Positions 51,245 to 60,910 of a stretch of DNA of 64,000 nt are shown one piece after another. Position numbers and translations under genes: made by a program. Each line of letters opens with the position of its first letter. Position 1 is the first letter of the stretch. The DNA is from Phycisphaerales bacterium (GTDB lineage Bacteria; Planctomycetota; Phycisphaerae; UBA1845), in the NCBI GenBank assembly GCA_020353195.1, contig CP070691.1, positions 2,163,344 to 2,227,343 on the forward strand. The letters are read 5' to 3'. Under the pieces are notes generated by a model. The model was given only the letters and a program-made list of their open reading frames with translations. It did not search any database and was not told the DNA's origin.

Positions 51245-51641
51245 ACTGCAGGCCGACTTGAACCGACGCATCGGGCTGGACACCGCGGCGCTGCGGGAGC
51301 GATTCGACCCCCTGGTGGCGGGACGCTGGCTGAACGATTACATCGCCGCCGCCAGCAACGAGCTGGAGGAGCTGCGCGACTGCACGTACTGGAAGCACTG
51401 GTGCGCCGAAGCCAGACAAGGGCGCCGATTCGAGATTCGCGACCTCCAGAACGCCCGCGTGGAGATCATCGACCTGCTGTTCTTCTGGATCAGCCTGGCG
51501 CAGTGCGTCGGTCTCAGTGCCGACGACGTCCGGCAGCTATACCTCAAGAAGCTGGACGTCAACCGTCGGCGCCAGGACACGGACTACTCGATGAAGGGCA
51601 AGGACGAGTCGGACAACAAGAACATCACCCTGGACTCGTAG
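51225..51641 (+). CDS. Dimeric (all-alpha) dUTPase
   Basis: 138 residues from a GTG with GGAGG six bases upstream. It resembles the dimeric dUTPase/dUDPase family (dUTPase_2, related to MazG). The metal-binding helix pairs are NELEELRDCTYWKHW (E-x2-E) and ARVEIIDLLFFWISLAQ (E-x2-D), followed by a late YLKKLDVNRRRQ and a basic K-rich tail with SDNKNI. It hydrolyses dUTP to dUMP and keeps uracil out of DNA. The more usual trimeric Dut is not in the window. Confidence 0.85.
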   Translation: MLTELFELQADLNRRIGLDTAALRERFDPLVAGRWLNDYIAAASNELEELRDCTYWKHWCAEARQGRRFEIRDLQNARVEIIDLLFFWISLAQCVGLSADDVRQLYLKKLDVNRRRQDTDYSMKGKDESDNKNITLDS

Positions 51642-51688
51642 TGCGCCCGCCCACCTGCCACCTTCGCCTTCAAGGGGGGCTTTCCTGA

Positions 51689-52603
51689 TCACTGTCCCTT
51701 GGCGATGGACACGACCCCCATCTGGGCTCCCAAATCCATGCTCTGCAACGCGCTGGCCGGCACGATCACCATGGACCCCTTCTCCTTCAAGCCCTCGAAC
51801 AGCATGTTCATGCCGCGAAGGTGCAGCGCCACGGGGTTGCCCTCGTAGCGTTCGGCCGCTTTGGCGAATTTCTCCGAGATTTCCGTTTCAGCCGTACCGA
51901 GGATGATCCGGGCCCGGCGTTCCCGTTCGGCCTGGGCCTCTTTCGACATCGCCTGTTCCAGCTGCTTGGGGATCTTGATGTCCCGGATCTCCACCGACTG
52001 GATCGTGATCCCCCAATCGTGCGTTTTGGCCTCGAGAATCTCCTGCAGGACCTGCCCGAGCTCCTTGCGGTTCTGCAGGATCTGTGCCAACTCGTGCTTG
52101 CCGATGATGTCTCGCAGTGCCGTTTGCGCCGAGAAGAGGATGGCGTCTTCGTATCGCTCCACCTCCAGCACGGCCTTCTCCACGTCCCAAACCACGTAGA
52201 AGAAAATCGCGTCCACGTCGACCGGCACGGTATCGCGCGTCAACGTCGTCTCCGCCGCGAACTGGCGGGCCCGAATCCGCTGGTCCACGTGATACGGGAT
52301 GTACTCGAAGATCGGAATGATGAAGAAATACCCCGGGCCCCGCAGCCCCCGGTACGCACCGAACCGCAGCACCACCGCCCGCTCCCATTGCTCGGCCACC
52401 TTGAGCGAGTGGGCCACAAGCCACGACACAAAGCAGACACCGACTATCGCCATCCAGAACAGAAACCCGCGGACCACATCGGCGCTGTGCCAAGGCCTCG
52501 TCACCAGCAGGACGGCCCCCAGCCCCACCAGCAGGACAGCCCCGCCCAGGATGGCGGCCTGCGGCGGAGTGCGCGTGTCGTTGGTCAGTAACGAAGCAGT
52601 CAT
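51689..52603 (-). CDS. Slipin / SPFH (band 7) domain membrane protein
   Basis: 304 residues. Two hydrophobic segments near 18-36 and 45-65 are followed by the SPFH domain: RAVVLRFGAYRGLRGPGYFF, VDVDAIFFYVVWDVEKAV, TALRDIIGKHELAQILQNR and a coiled part with IKIPKQLEQAMSKEAQAERERRARII, read piece by piece over residues 75-245. It ends with a hydrophobic Val/Ala-rich tail. SPFH proteins form large rings in membranes and are linked with membrane order. It follows the GntR gene after 3 bp; AGGAG precedes the ATG. No NfeD protease is next to it, unlike in many slipin operons. Confidence 0.9.
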   Translation of the reverse strand: MTASLLTNDTRTPPQAAILGGAVLLVGLGAVLLVTRPWHSADVVRGFLFWMAIVGVCFVSWLVAHSLKVAEQWERAVVLRFGAYRGLRGPGYFFIIPIFEYIPYHVDQRIRARQFAAETTLTRDTVPVDVDAIFFYVVWDVEKAVLEVERYEDAILFSAQTALRDIIGKHELAQILQNRKELGQVLQEILEAKTHDWGITIQSVEIRDIKIPKQLEQAMSKEAQAERERRARIILGTAETEISEKFAKAAERYEGNPVALHLRGMNMLFEGLKEKGSMVIVPASALQSMDLGAQMGVVSIAKGQ

Positions 52604-52606
52604 GTT

Positions 52607-53008
52607 TCATCTCCTGTCAGCAAGCCGATCATGCAACCCCTCTACCACCTCCTGCAGCGAGAACCCGAGTTTCCCTGCGTCGGCCACCACGCCGTCGCAG
52701 AACGCTTCCAAAAACTCCAGACGCCGGGCCTCGTCCCCGGCGGCGTCGGACTCGGCCGCCACGAACGTCCCGGTCCCCCGGTGCGTGTTGACCACCCGCC
52801 GAATCTCCAACTCGCGATAAGCCCGAGAAACGGTGTTGGTGTTGACCTTCAGGTCGATCGCGAGCTGCCGGACCGTCGGCAAGCGATCACCCGGTTTCAG
52901 TCGACCCGCCGCGACGGCGAGCAGGATCCGGTCGATGATCTGCCGGTAGAACGGCGCCCCGCTGCGCGGGTCGATCGCGATGATTTCGTTTGGGTGCGTA
53001 TCGCTCAT
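52607..53008 (-). CDS. GntR-family repressor, YtrA subfamily
   Basis: 133 residues from the ATG at 53008; an ATG at 53059 is also possible. The winged helix (about 13-85: PFYRQIIDRILLAVAAGRLKPGDRLPTVRQLA spread over its first helices, then NTNTVSRAYRELE) is followed by a short ~45-residue helical tail for dimerisation, as in YtrA-type regulators, which have no large ligand domain. It is the first gene of an operon with slipin and has a palindromic operator over its promoter, so it should repress itself and slipin. Confidence 0.88.
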   Translation of the reverse strand: MSDTHPNEIIAIDPRSGAPFYRQIIDRILLAVAAGRLKPGDRLPTVRQLAIDLKVNTNTVSRAYRELEIRRVVNTHRGTGTFVAAESDAAGDEARRLEFLEAFCDGVVADAGKLGFSLQEVVEGLHDRLADRR

Positions 53009-53065
53009 CCGAACCGCCCTCGAGACCGCACGTGTGCCGACCACGAACACTGATCTCATAACCTA

Positions 53066-53087
53066 TTGTACGCCTACTATAGTACAA
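53066..53087 (-). promoter_or_regulatory. Operator palindrome for the GntR regulator
   Basis: TTGTAC-N10-GTACAA, perfect 6-bp arms, 22 bp in all, covering the -10 box and the expected transcription start. This is the size and position expected for a YtrA-type repressor site. Confidence 0.65.
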
Positions 53088-53107
53088 CAGAAAAACAGCT
53101 ATGTCAA
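53079..53107 (-). promoter_or_regulatory. Promoter of the GntR-slipin operon
   Basis: Minus strand: TTGACA (53107-53102, perfect consensus), 17 bp, TACTAT (53084-53079). Transcription should begin near 53072. The best-formed promoter in the window. Confidence 0.8.
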
Positions 53108-53206
53108 GCGCTTTCCGGAAGAAAACCTTCGGAAAATCCCCTGACGCGTCGCCCAGGGGGGAGGGCTGCGGGGTCGGCTCTTTCGGTGTGGTCGGCGTCG
53201 GGGCCT

Positions 53207-53893
53207 TCAGGACGCGCTCGGGCCAAGCACACCGTCCAACTGGTCAAGCGTCGAGATCGTCGATGCGGGTCGGCCGCCGGCGGATGGGCTCTCGCCGGCG
53301 TAGACACCACCCGGGCGCTTGACGCAGACGGTCTGCCACCCCAGACGGTTCGGGGCGACGAAGTCCTTGGCCGGGTTGTCCGAAACGTACATGAGGGCCC
53401 AAGGCGCGAGCTCGAACTGATCCATCACCGCGTGAAATGCGCGGGGATGCGGCTTCCAGAACTCCGGGCCCCACTGATCGGTGAGGATGATGGCGTCGAA
53501 GCAGTCGCGAATCCCGAGGGCGTCGAGCTTGGCGTTCTGGGCGGCGAGATACCCGTCGGAGATCAGGCCCAGGCGATACCGCCGCCGGTAACGCCGTAAC
53601 GCCGCATCGGCGTCTGGAAACAGGGAGATCGCGGGGCGGTGATTGCGGTAGGCGTGAACCATCTCGGCGGCACAGGCTTCGGGGTCGGCTACGCCTGCTT
53701 CGGCACAGACGACGTTGAACACACGTCGGCGCTGCGGGGATTCGGACAACTGCCGCATCCTCCGGACCAGATCGAACGGCGGATTGAGCCGTCCGGTGAA
53801 CGCGGCGGCGACGGCATCAAACCCGCTGAGGACGTAGCTCCGCTCGGGGTACAGCGTGTCGTCGAGGTCAAAGATGATGGCGCGAGTGGCCAT
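53207..53893 (-). CDS. HAD-superfamily hydrolase
   Basis: 228 residues from the ATG at 53893 with GGAG five bases upstream. Motif I FDLDDTLY (8-15), motif II in LGLISDGY, motif III Lys in WKPHP and motif IV SDNPAKDF. The Tyr after motif I and the C-terminal WQTVCVKRPGG are typical for the YjjG/GS1-type subfamily acting on nucleotides or sugar phosphates. The substrate is unknown. It is divergent from cinA with 89 bp between them. Confidence 0.85.
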   Translation of the reverse strand: MATRAIIFDLDDTLYPERSYVLSGFDAVAAAFTGRLNPPFDLVRRMRQLSESPQRRRVFNVVCAEAGVADPEACAAEMVHAYRNHRPAISLFPDADAALRRYRRRYRLGLISDGYLAAQNAKLDALGIRDCFDAIILTDQWGPEFWKPHPRAFHAVMDQFELAPWALMYVSDNPAKDFVAPNRLGWQTVCVKRPGGVYAGESPSAGGRPASTISTLDQLDGVLGPSAS

Positions 53894-53945
53894 AGACGCT
53901 CCGCAGGCGCCTGGCGGGCCGCGCAACCCGTACGTCCGCGGCTCG

Positions 53946-53973
53946 TTGCGTCGTTCCACCAGGATGATACTCT
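53946..53973 (+). promoter_or_regulatory. Candidate promoter for cinA, implying a leaderless mRNA
   Basis: TTGCGT (53946-53951), 16 bp, TACTCT (53968-53973). Transcription would begin only a few bases before the cinA ATG at 53983, and no ribosome site precedes that ATG. Confidence 0.35.
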
Positions 53974-53982
53974 TTTTCGGTT

Positions 53983-55224
53983 ATGGATGCTGACATTCTT
54001 AGCATCGGGACCGAAGTGGCGTGCGGGGCGGTCGTCAACACGAACGCCGCCTGGCTATCGCAGAAACTCATCGAGCTCGGCGTGACGCCACGGCGCCAGG
54101 TGACGGTGGCGGATCGTCTGAGCGATGTCCGGGAGGAAATCGAGCGATCGGCGGCTTCCGTCGGCCTCCTCATGATCACGGGCGGATTGGGCCCCACGCG
54201 GGACGACCCGACCCGCGAGGCGCTGGCGGCGGCGCTGGGCCAACCGCTGGAACCGGACGAAGCTGCTGCGGAGCGCATCCGGGCGTTCTTTAGAGAAATC
54301 GGCCGGCCGATGTCGGAGTCCAATCTCCGACAAGCCCTGATCCCCCGCGGCTGCCGGGTGCTGGAAAACCTGTGGGGCACCGCGCCGGGCATCCGGGCCG
54401 AGCTGGGCCGCGCAGTGGTTTATGCGCTGCCCGGCGTGCCCCGCGAAATGCGAGAGATGTTCACGCGGTCGGTCGAGGCGGACGTGCGGGCCCGGGGGAA
54501 AGGTTCGGCGGTGGCGGTCCGGGTGCTGCGCACGTACGGCCTGGGAGAATCCGTGATCGGCGAGCGGTTGTCCAACCTGATGGCGGCGGACCGGAATCCG
54601 TCGGTCGGCACTCAGGCGTCGGAGGGGTTGATCAGCGTGCGGATCGTGGGGCGCGGGGCGTCGCCGGCAGAGGCGAAGCGTCTGGTGGACGAAGATGCGG
54701 CGCAGGTCCGGACGATGCTTGGGGACTCGGTGTTCGGCGAAGGCGACGAGGCGCTTGACGCGGCGGTCGGCCGGCTGCTGGCCGGCGTGGGCCGCACGGT
54801 TGCTGTCGCGGAGTCGTGCACCGGCGGGCTGATCGCCAAGTCACTGACGGACGTGCCCGGCAGCAGCGCATACTTCGTTCGTGGTTACGTGGTGTACTCG
54901 AACGAATCCAAAGTGGAGCTGCTGGGCGTCGGCCCAGCGCTGATCGAGTCGCACGGCGCGGTCAGCGAACAGGTGGCCGAAGCGATGGCCGTCGGATGCC
55001 GTGACCGGGCTTGCAGCGATTATGCGCTGTCGGTGACTGGGATCGCCGGGCCCAGCGGGGGCACGCCAGACAAACCGGTCGGGCTGGTCTACATCGGCCT
55101 GGCCGATGGAACCGGGTGCACAGTTCGCCGCATGACGTTTGGCGGGCATCTGGACCGCCAAGCGATTCGTGACCGGGCGTGCAAGACGGCGTTGGATCTT
55201 CTGCGGCGACGCCTTCTCTCGTAG
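53983..55224 (+). CDS. cinA: CinA: competence/damage-inducible protein with nicotinamide-nucleotide amidase domain
   Basis: 413 residues, the usual two-domain length. Residues 1-170 are the MoaB/MogA-like (COG1058) domain with SIGTEVACGAVVNTNAAWLS and ITGGLGPTRDD. Residues about 255-410 are the PncC-type amidase with VAESCTGGLIAKSL, SSAYFVRGYVVYSNESK, and TGIAGPSGGTPDKPVG. It recycles NMN and can hydrolyse ADP-ribose-type nucleotides, and in some bacteria it is co-induced with competence. comEC is also in the window, 16 kb away. No ribosome site is visible. Confidence 0.95.
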   Translation: MDADILSIGTEVACGAVVNTNAAWLSQKLIELGVTPRRQVTVADRLSDVREEIERSAASVGLLMITGGLGPTRDDPTREALAAALGQPLEPDEAAAERIRAFFREIGRPMSESNLRQALIPRGCRVLENLWGTAPGIRAELGRAVVYALPGVPREMREMFTRSVEADVRARGKGSAVAVRVLRTYGLGESVIGERLSNLMAADRNPSVGTQASEGLISVRIVGRGASPAEAKRLVDEDAAQVRTMLGDSVFGEGDEALDAAVGRLLAGVGRTVAVAESCTGGLIAKSLTDVPGSSAYFVRGYVVYSNESKVELLGVGPALIESHGAVSEQVAEAMAVGCRDRACSDYALSVTGIAGPSGGTPDKPVGLVYIGLADGTGCTVRRMTFGGHLDRQAIRDRACKTALDLLRRRLLS

Positions 55225-55317
55225 GAAGTTTCCCTGCGCGACTTGGGCGGCCAATCGTGCGCGGGCGGAGGCCGCGTCATGCAGATGCCCGCACTGCCCG
55301 AAACGTGGCTCGGTTGC

Positions 55318-58300
55318 CTAACCGCCGGTGAACACTCGCGCGAACCCGGCGAAGTCGGCCAGATCCACGTCGTCGTCCGGTTCAAAGTCGAACGCATCGA
55401 GGCAGTCCTGTTCCGTCACGCCGGGCAGTGACGGACTCGGGGGCGTGTCGGGGCCGGCCATGCAGTCGGCGAAGACCAGATAGTCGTCCAGATCCACGTC
55501 TCCGTCAGTGTCATAGTCGCCGGGCCGGACCACTGTCAGGGCGCAGACAGCTCCCTCGGGGTCGGACACGCCCGACCCGATCTCGGCTCGCACCGACCAT
55601 TCGTGGTCACCGGGACCGACGGTGGTATCGAGGTAAGCGGTCCGACTCCCACGGATACTCCGCAACTGACGACCATTCCGGTAGATGGCCAGGGAATCGT
55701 AGATCTCACTGTTCGTCCAGTCGAGCCTGACGATGGGCGGCGTGACGCCGACAATCTGTGTGCATTGCAGGTCGGTCGGTGGCAACACGCCGAGTATGAC
55801 GTCCTCGGAGTTGTTCGTGTGGTCGGTCTCTCCCTCAACCGGCTCGGCGATGACCCGCAGGTGAGTGGTTTCGACGGGTGCCATGAACGTGTAGGAGACC
55901 GTATGAATCCGGTCCGGGGCCACATTGAACGTAAACGGAACAGGGGCGGTGATCTGCTCGAACACGCCGTCAACGACGCGTCCGATGAGGAGGTCATGTG
56001 GCGCAGTGTCGTAACAGGTGCACAGCCCGCTGTTCCGCAGAACGGCGGTCAAGGTCACCATGCTGCCTGGAGGCGCATGCGGATCGGAGAGCCGGATTCG
56101 CTCGACCTCCAGGTCCGGCGTGCAGGCGATGTCCTCGAAGACGAGCCCACAGAAGCCTGACACCCCGTTGGTGGTGGAGTCGCGCACGGTGCGCATCAGG
56201 CCGTCTTGACGCACGGCCATCGCGATATCCCAATCCCGTGCCTCGTCGTCACTCGTGTCGCGAGCGGGGCTCCACTTCGCGTCGGGCTGGCTCAGGTCGA
56301 TGGTGGCCACGCCGACCTCGCCGTCACCGCCGCGGCGGCCGAAACCGTCAAAGCTGCGGAACACCACCGTCACGTTCGACGCGTCGAGGTAGCGAACCTG
56401 CGGATCGCGGCCATAGACGGGTCTCACCTCGTCCTCGTCGGGGCTCTTTATCGGGGGACGCTTCAAAGCGACCGGGTTCTGGAAGAGGCCGTCTCTCAGT
56501 TCCATGGTGTAGACGATATCCTTGTTCCCTTCGCCGAGGATCTCCCCGTTGGTGCCCACGTCCCGCACGGTGAAGGCCAGCATGCCGTCGTCGTCACTGG
56601 AAAGGGCAATGCTGGGCATCAGCACACCCGGCGAGACCGTCGGGAACGTCGCAGCCTGCGGAGCGCTCCAGCCGGCCCCGAACCACACCGAATACATCAG
56701 GTATCGATCCAGCGCCGTGTCGAAGTCACTGTCGTCATCGCGCACCCAGATAATCGCGGCCACATCGCCGCTCGGGGAGACGGCCACCGCCGGTTGAATG
56801 TCCGCGGCCGGATCGGTCTCGTCTCCGGCGGAGATTTTGATCAGCCCGCCCGACGGCGCGCCGGCCAGGATCTCGCGGGCGTAGATGGACATCCCGGAGA
56901 GGATCGCATCACCGGCTATGGGCCCGTTGGTCCCGACGTCGGCCTCGTAGATCATGTCCTCGTTGTCGGATCGTACCCAGGCCACCCACGCTGCATCAGG
57001 GTGCGCAACATTGTTGAGTATGGGCGCCACCACCGGACGACCGTCGGGAATAAGCGGGTTGGGAGTCGTATCATCGGTGAGCGCCTGGGCAGCCCCCCAA
57101 CCTCCTGCCTCGTCCCACACGGCGCAGAGAATCTCCTGGTTCTTGAAGCCGGTATTGCCCCCCTGCGGCGTCTGCGGCAGGGCAAGCTCCTCGGCATGGG
57201 TCAGCGTGCCCTCGGTCCAGACGGCCAGCGCCTTGGTGTTCGAGAGGAACACCACGTTGGAATCCCGCTGCGTGAATTCATCGGCCGGACTGTACAGTGG
57301 CGCGGGCACGGAGTAGCCGGCGCCGGTGTCGAGAGAGTAGTACAACTCGGGAAGGTGCTCACCCGGGGCACCGAGGCAGGTGTTCACGAAAACGGCCATC
57401 GTCTTGGAGCCGTCCGGCGACGTGGCAATGGAGGGGTATTTCAGGTCGGAGGGTTCGTCATCCACTTCTCGCGAAGCGGCAACGATTCGTTTGTCGCAGC
57501 CTTCGCCGAGTGATTCACTAAAGAGGGGAATCCAGCCGCTGCTGACGCATCCAAACGCGCAGGCTCTGATCTTCACGTCCAGCGCGAGGGTGAAGCACTC
57601 GCTCACACTGATGTGGAGTTCCAGGGTCTCACCAATTGCACTGGTCAGCTCGATGGGCAGCTCGATCGTGATGGACGGCCTGAGCCGCACGGATGCGGAC
57701 GCCAACCCCCAGAAGACTTCCACCCGGATTTCCCCCGCCGCCCACGCGGTGATGCTGGGGTCCGACACCACGAGGATCTCGACCACCGGCTCACCGGCTT
57801 CTTCCACCACACGCACGATCAGCTTGATGTCCGCCGAGATGTTAAGGTCCATTCCGACGTCCAGGCTCCCCTTCACCCGCACGTGAACCGGCCCGACGAA
57901 GCCCTCCCAGAGTGTCGTGTTGAAGACCTCCCAGGCCCACGAGTGCGAATAGATGGGGATGTCTTGCGGCCCGTACCTGATCTCGTAGTCGTCACACGCA
58001 TACACCACGTCGAGGTCCTGGAGATTGAGATCGAATTCCTTGGTCGGGAACAGGTCGTAGTCCAGCAGCGTGGCTTGGAGCCGTCCGTGCAGTTTCTGGG
58101 GCGTCCACCACCTGTCCTGGAGGATCTCGTTGAACTCGAGGTGCGCGTCCAGGATGTTGTCCAGCTTGGCGCCGATCACCGGGACCCGGAAGGACTCGTC
58201 GAGAATCAACACATCCGGGATTGTGGCTTTCAGGTCGTATTGCCTGGGCTCGGGTTTGTAGGTAAGCGTGGTATCGATGTTGCCGACTTCATGATCGTCG

Positions 58301-60792
58301 TAGTCGAAGATTCGGGGCAAGGGGCAGAGGGGCACGTCCCATACTTTGGTGGTCTGATGGCCATCCTCCCCTATGGCGGTCACTCGAAGCTCCACGATCT
58401 CCGCGTAGGGCAGGGCACTCATATTGAACGTCGCGAACCACCAGCATTGCCCGCTGTCCAGACAGCCACCGGAGTCGGGGCCTTCTTCCGGTGCCAGACC
58501 GTCCGGCTCGCCCGGAAGAGCCAGTTCCATTTCAACGGTGGTGGGCACGGGGCTGTCCCCACACTTCGCGGGGACAACCGTCACGGTAAAGACCTCCGGC
58601 GCGTCGACCTCGTGTTTCGCGTCAATGGCGGGAACATAGGGAACGCAGAATTCTTCGCGTTCCAGTGCCGCCGGATGAGAGAGATCCTCGATTCTCGGTC
58701 CCGTTCCACAGGGGGCGTTCGGGTACTCGTGATCGGGGATGGAAAACCTCTGGCTGACCGAGTTGGTCGCCCCGGCATCATCCGTAGCCGTAACACTGAC
58801 CGTCCAGTATGCGGCGAATGGAAACTCGTGGAGAATCGAGTTGCTCGCCCCGTCCGCCCTGTATTCGCAGTTGCCGTTCGAATTGCACGCATTCCAGTAC
58901 TGCTGATAAAGGCGCGGGTCCTCCTCAGGGGGACCTGAGTAACCGATCAGCCAGTCATACTTGACGATCCTGCCGTCAGCATCGTGGCCCTCAGCGGTGA
59001 GGGTGTAGGTGCGCGCCGGCACCGGCATTCGGCCGCCAAAGCGGTCCATATCGAGCAGATCTTCACTGCCAAGGTAAGGGTCGGTCTTCGTGATGGGCCC
59101 GATGCTCGGTGGAAGGTTGTCACAGTATGGAAAGATCTCCATGAGCGGGTAATTCGGTGACGGGCAATCCCCACCGGGGTCCTCGGGGAAGCCATCGAGC
59201 AGAAGCTCGAAGGATGACGGGTGGTCCGGGTTGAACCCTTCCGTATAGAACCCGACGATGTAGTCCCCCGCCTCCAGCTCATGCTCAAGAATCGCCAGGG
59301 TCGCCACCGGCATCGGAGAGTCGTTGGGAACCTCCCCTACAAAAATACCGTCATAGTCCTCTCCGAGGACGAGGTGGGGAGGGTCGGCCGACCGGATGCG
59401 CGCCTTGAGCACTCCCTCTGGACGGATTCGCCGCACCCGTATTCGAAAGCCGAGTCCCTCCACGTCGGTGTCTAAATGGAAGCACATCTGGGACTCGATC
59501 CCCGCGACGAGCCGTCTCGAATCGTTGGAGTGGCTTGCCCTGCCGCTGCCACCTGTGGGTAGAAACGGCAGGCAATCCTGGCGGTACGGAGCGAACATCA
59601 CGTCCGCTGGCGTGGAGGTTCGCACGCCGCTTGTGGTGATGATCTCGTATTGAATGCCCGCCGACGGCGGGTACCCCAGATCGTCGAAATACTCGGTGGC
59701 ATCGCCGGCAAGTTCGTCCAGGAACACGGTGTTCCGTTTCACGGTGATCAGATCGTTGAACGTGGGGTTCGACCATTTGAGCCGGACCCCGGTTGGGACA
59801 CGCACGGCTTCGACGTCCTCCGGAGGGGGGAGCTTCCGGACGACGTATTCCACACCGTCAGGAAGAATGGCCAGCACAGCCCCGCTGGAGGAATCCCCGA
59901 CCACCAGGTCGTAAGTGCCCACCGGGTTGGCCGGCACCAACCCGGTCATCGCGTTGGAGTTGACCCACGTCAGGTCGGCAAGGGCCGCGTCGTTAATCGT
60001 AACCTCGAGGCCCGGCGTGAAGCCGCTTCCCCGGACCACAATCTGGGTCCCGCCTTCATAATCGTGCTGAACCGGCGATACCGTGGTCACTGATACGCCG
60101 GTTGACACCAGCAGTTCACGCTGGACGTAGGTGGAGCCAATCGAAACATCGGCGAAGGCGTCACCCAAGGGGCCGTTGAAGAACCAGTTGCCGTTCTGCT
60201 GGACAGCACCACCCCCGAGCGATGAGGTGGCGATCTGGGTTCCACCGGCCGTCTCCACGGCCCACAGGGATCCCCAGCCCGGGTCGGCGATGGCCGCCGC
60301 CGGCAGGCCGTCAAACAGCTCGCCCTCAACGGGCGATATGCTCGCGTAGTCCGCGTTGCCTCCGTAGGCAAACCCGAGCGTCGCGAGGTATGGCCGGGGG
60401 GTGTTGATGCGCCAATCGCTGATCACGATCACCGCGTCGGGATTCGCCAGGGCGAAGTCGGCCAGGGGTGTCTCGAACGCGGCGGCCGCCGACGTGGCCG
60501 AGTGATTAGAAATCACGTGGGTCCACGCGCCCGACGCGATCAAGCCCGCGAAAGCAGTCGGGCTGCTTGTGGAACTGGTGCTGGGCAGCCAGCCCAGATC
60601 CGTCAGGGCCTGCTGGTAGGCCGACGGCCCTTGATCGAGTTCGCAGTAATACAAGACGTTGATCGGCCCATTGCGTGAGCCGGTTGTGGCAACCGGCTCA
60701 GCAGGGCGATCGTCGGGCCCGGCTTGTCCCCCGGCGGAGACGTTGATGCCTGCGCAGCCCACCATCAGCATGATCATCAATAGCCGTTCCAT
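55318..60792 (-). CDS. 1,824-residue secreted multidomain protein with dockerin-like C-terminus
   Basis: Signal peptide at 1-20 (MERLLMIMLMVGCAGINVSA); GGGAG lies eight bases before the ATG. Residues 43-235 are an N-terminal domain of unknown type (INVLYYCELDQGP start). About 238-315 is an IPT/TIG domain (VVRGSGFTPGLEVTIND), 317-395 an FN3-like one, and about 600-690 PKD-like (EGHDADGRIVKYDW, WTVSVTATDDAG). The middle has SATSPDGSK-type blades like a beta-propeller (about 1130-1530). About 1545-1655 is a CARDB domain (DLEVERIRLSDPHAPPGS), then FN3-like, and from about 1750 a dockerin-like repeat pair (DYDTDGDVDLDDYLVF and FEPDDDVDLADFAGF). Such tails are frequent in planctomycete surface proteins. 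It is probably an adhesive or scaffold protein, with no enzyme domain recognised. Confidence 0.85.
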   Translation of the reverse strand: MERLLMIMLMVGCAGINVSAGGQAGPDDRPAEPVATTGSRNGPINVLYYCELDQGPSAYQQALTDLGWLPSTSSTSSPTAFAGLIASGAWTHVISNHSATSAAAAFETPLADFALANPDAVIVISDWRINTPRPYLATLGFAYGGNADYASISPVEGELFDGLPAAAIADPGWGSLWAVETAGGTQIATSSLGGGAVQQNGNWFFNGPLGDAFADVSIGSTYVQRELLVSTGVSVTTVSPVQHDYEGGTQIVVRGSGFTPGLEVTINDAALADLTWVNSNAMTGLVPANPVGTYDLVVGDSSSGAVLAILPDGVEYVVRKLPPPEDVEAVRVPTGVRLKWSNPTFNDLITVKRNTVFLDELAGDATEYFDDLGYPPSAGIQYEIITTSGVRTSTPADVMFAPYRQDCLPFLPTGGSGRASHSNDSRRLVAGIESQMCFHLDTDVEGLGFRIRVRRIRPEGVLKARIRSADPPHLVLGEDYDGIFVGEVPNDSPMPVATLAILEHELEAGDYIVGFYTEGFNPDHPSSFELLLDGFPEDPGGDCPSPNYPLMEIFPYCDNLPPSIGPITKTDPYLGSEDLLDMDRFGGRMPVPARTYTLTAEGHDADGRIVKYDWLIGYSGPPEEDPRLYQQYWNACNSNGNCEYRADGASNSILHEFPFAAYWTVSVTATDDAGATNSVSQRFSIPDHEYPNAPCGTGPRIEDLSHPAALEREEFCVPYVPAIDAKHEVDAPEVFTVTVVPAKCGDSPVPTTVEMELALPGEPDGLAPEEGPDSGGCLDSGQCWWFATFNMSALPYAEIVELRVTAIGEDGHQTTKVWDVPLCPLPRIFDYDDHEVGNIDTTLTYKPEPRQYDLKATIPDVLILDESFRVPVIGAKLDNILDAHLEFNEILQDRWWTPQKLHGRLQATLLDYDLFPTKEFDLNLQDLDVVYACDDYEIRYGPQDIPIYSHSWAWEVFNTTLWEGFVGPVHVRVKGSLDVGMDLNISADIKLIVRVVEEAGEPVVEILVVSDPSITAWAAGEIRVEVFWGLASASVRLRPSITIELPIELTSAIGETLELHISVSECFTLALDVKIRACAFGCVSSGWIPLFSESLGEGCDKRIVAASREVDDEPSDLKYPSIATSPDGSKTMAVFVNTCLGAPGEHLPELYYSLDTGAGYSVPAPLYSPADEFTQRDSNVVFLSNTKALAVWTEGTLTHAEELALPQTPQGGNTGFKNQEILCAVWDEAGGWGAAQALTDDTTPNPLIPDGRPVVAPILNNVAHPDAAWVAWVRSDNEDMIYEADVGTNGPIAGDAILSGMSIYAREILAGAPSGGLIKISAGDETDPAADIQPAVAVSPSGDVAAIIWVRDDDSDFDTALDRYLMYSVWFGAGWSAPQAATFPTVSPGVLMPSIALSSDDDGMLAFTVRDVGTNGEILGEGNKDIVYTMELRDGLFQNPVALKRPPIKSPDEDEVRPVYGRDPQVRYLDASNVTVVFRSFDGFGRRGGDGEVGVATIDLSQPDAKWSPARDTSDDEARDWDIAMAVRQDGLMRTVRDSTTNGVSGFCGLVFEDIACTPDLEVERIRLSDPHAPPGSMVTLTAVLRNSGLCTCYDTAPHDLLIGRVVDGVFEQITAPVPFTFNVAPDRIHTVSYTFMAPVETTHLRVIAEPVEGETDHTNNSEDVILGVLPPTDLQCTQIVGVTPPIVRLDWTNSEIYDSLAIYRNGRQLRSIRGSRTAYLDTTVGPGDHEWSVRAEIGSGVSDPEGAVCALTVVRPGDYDTDGDVDLDDYLVFADCMAGPDTPPSPSLPGVTEQDCLDAFDFEPDDDVDLADFAGFARVFTGG

Positions 60793-60910
60793 GAGATTTG
60801 CTCCCTTGCCCTAGGCCACCCGGTCCCCGTGAAGGTGTGTGCTGGCGCCTCGCGGAGGGACCGGGCTGAAGCGTGTTGTGCGGCCCATCGACCGATGTGG
60901 ACGCCGAGAA

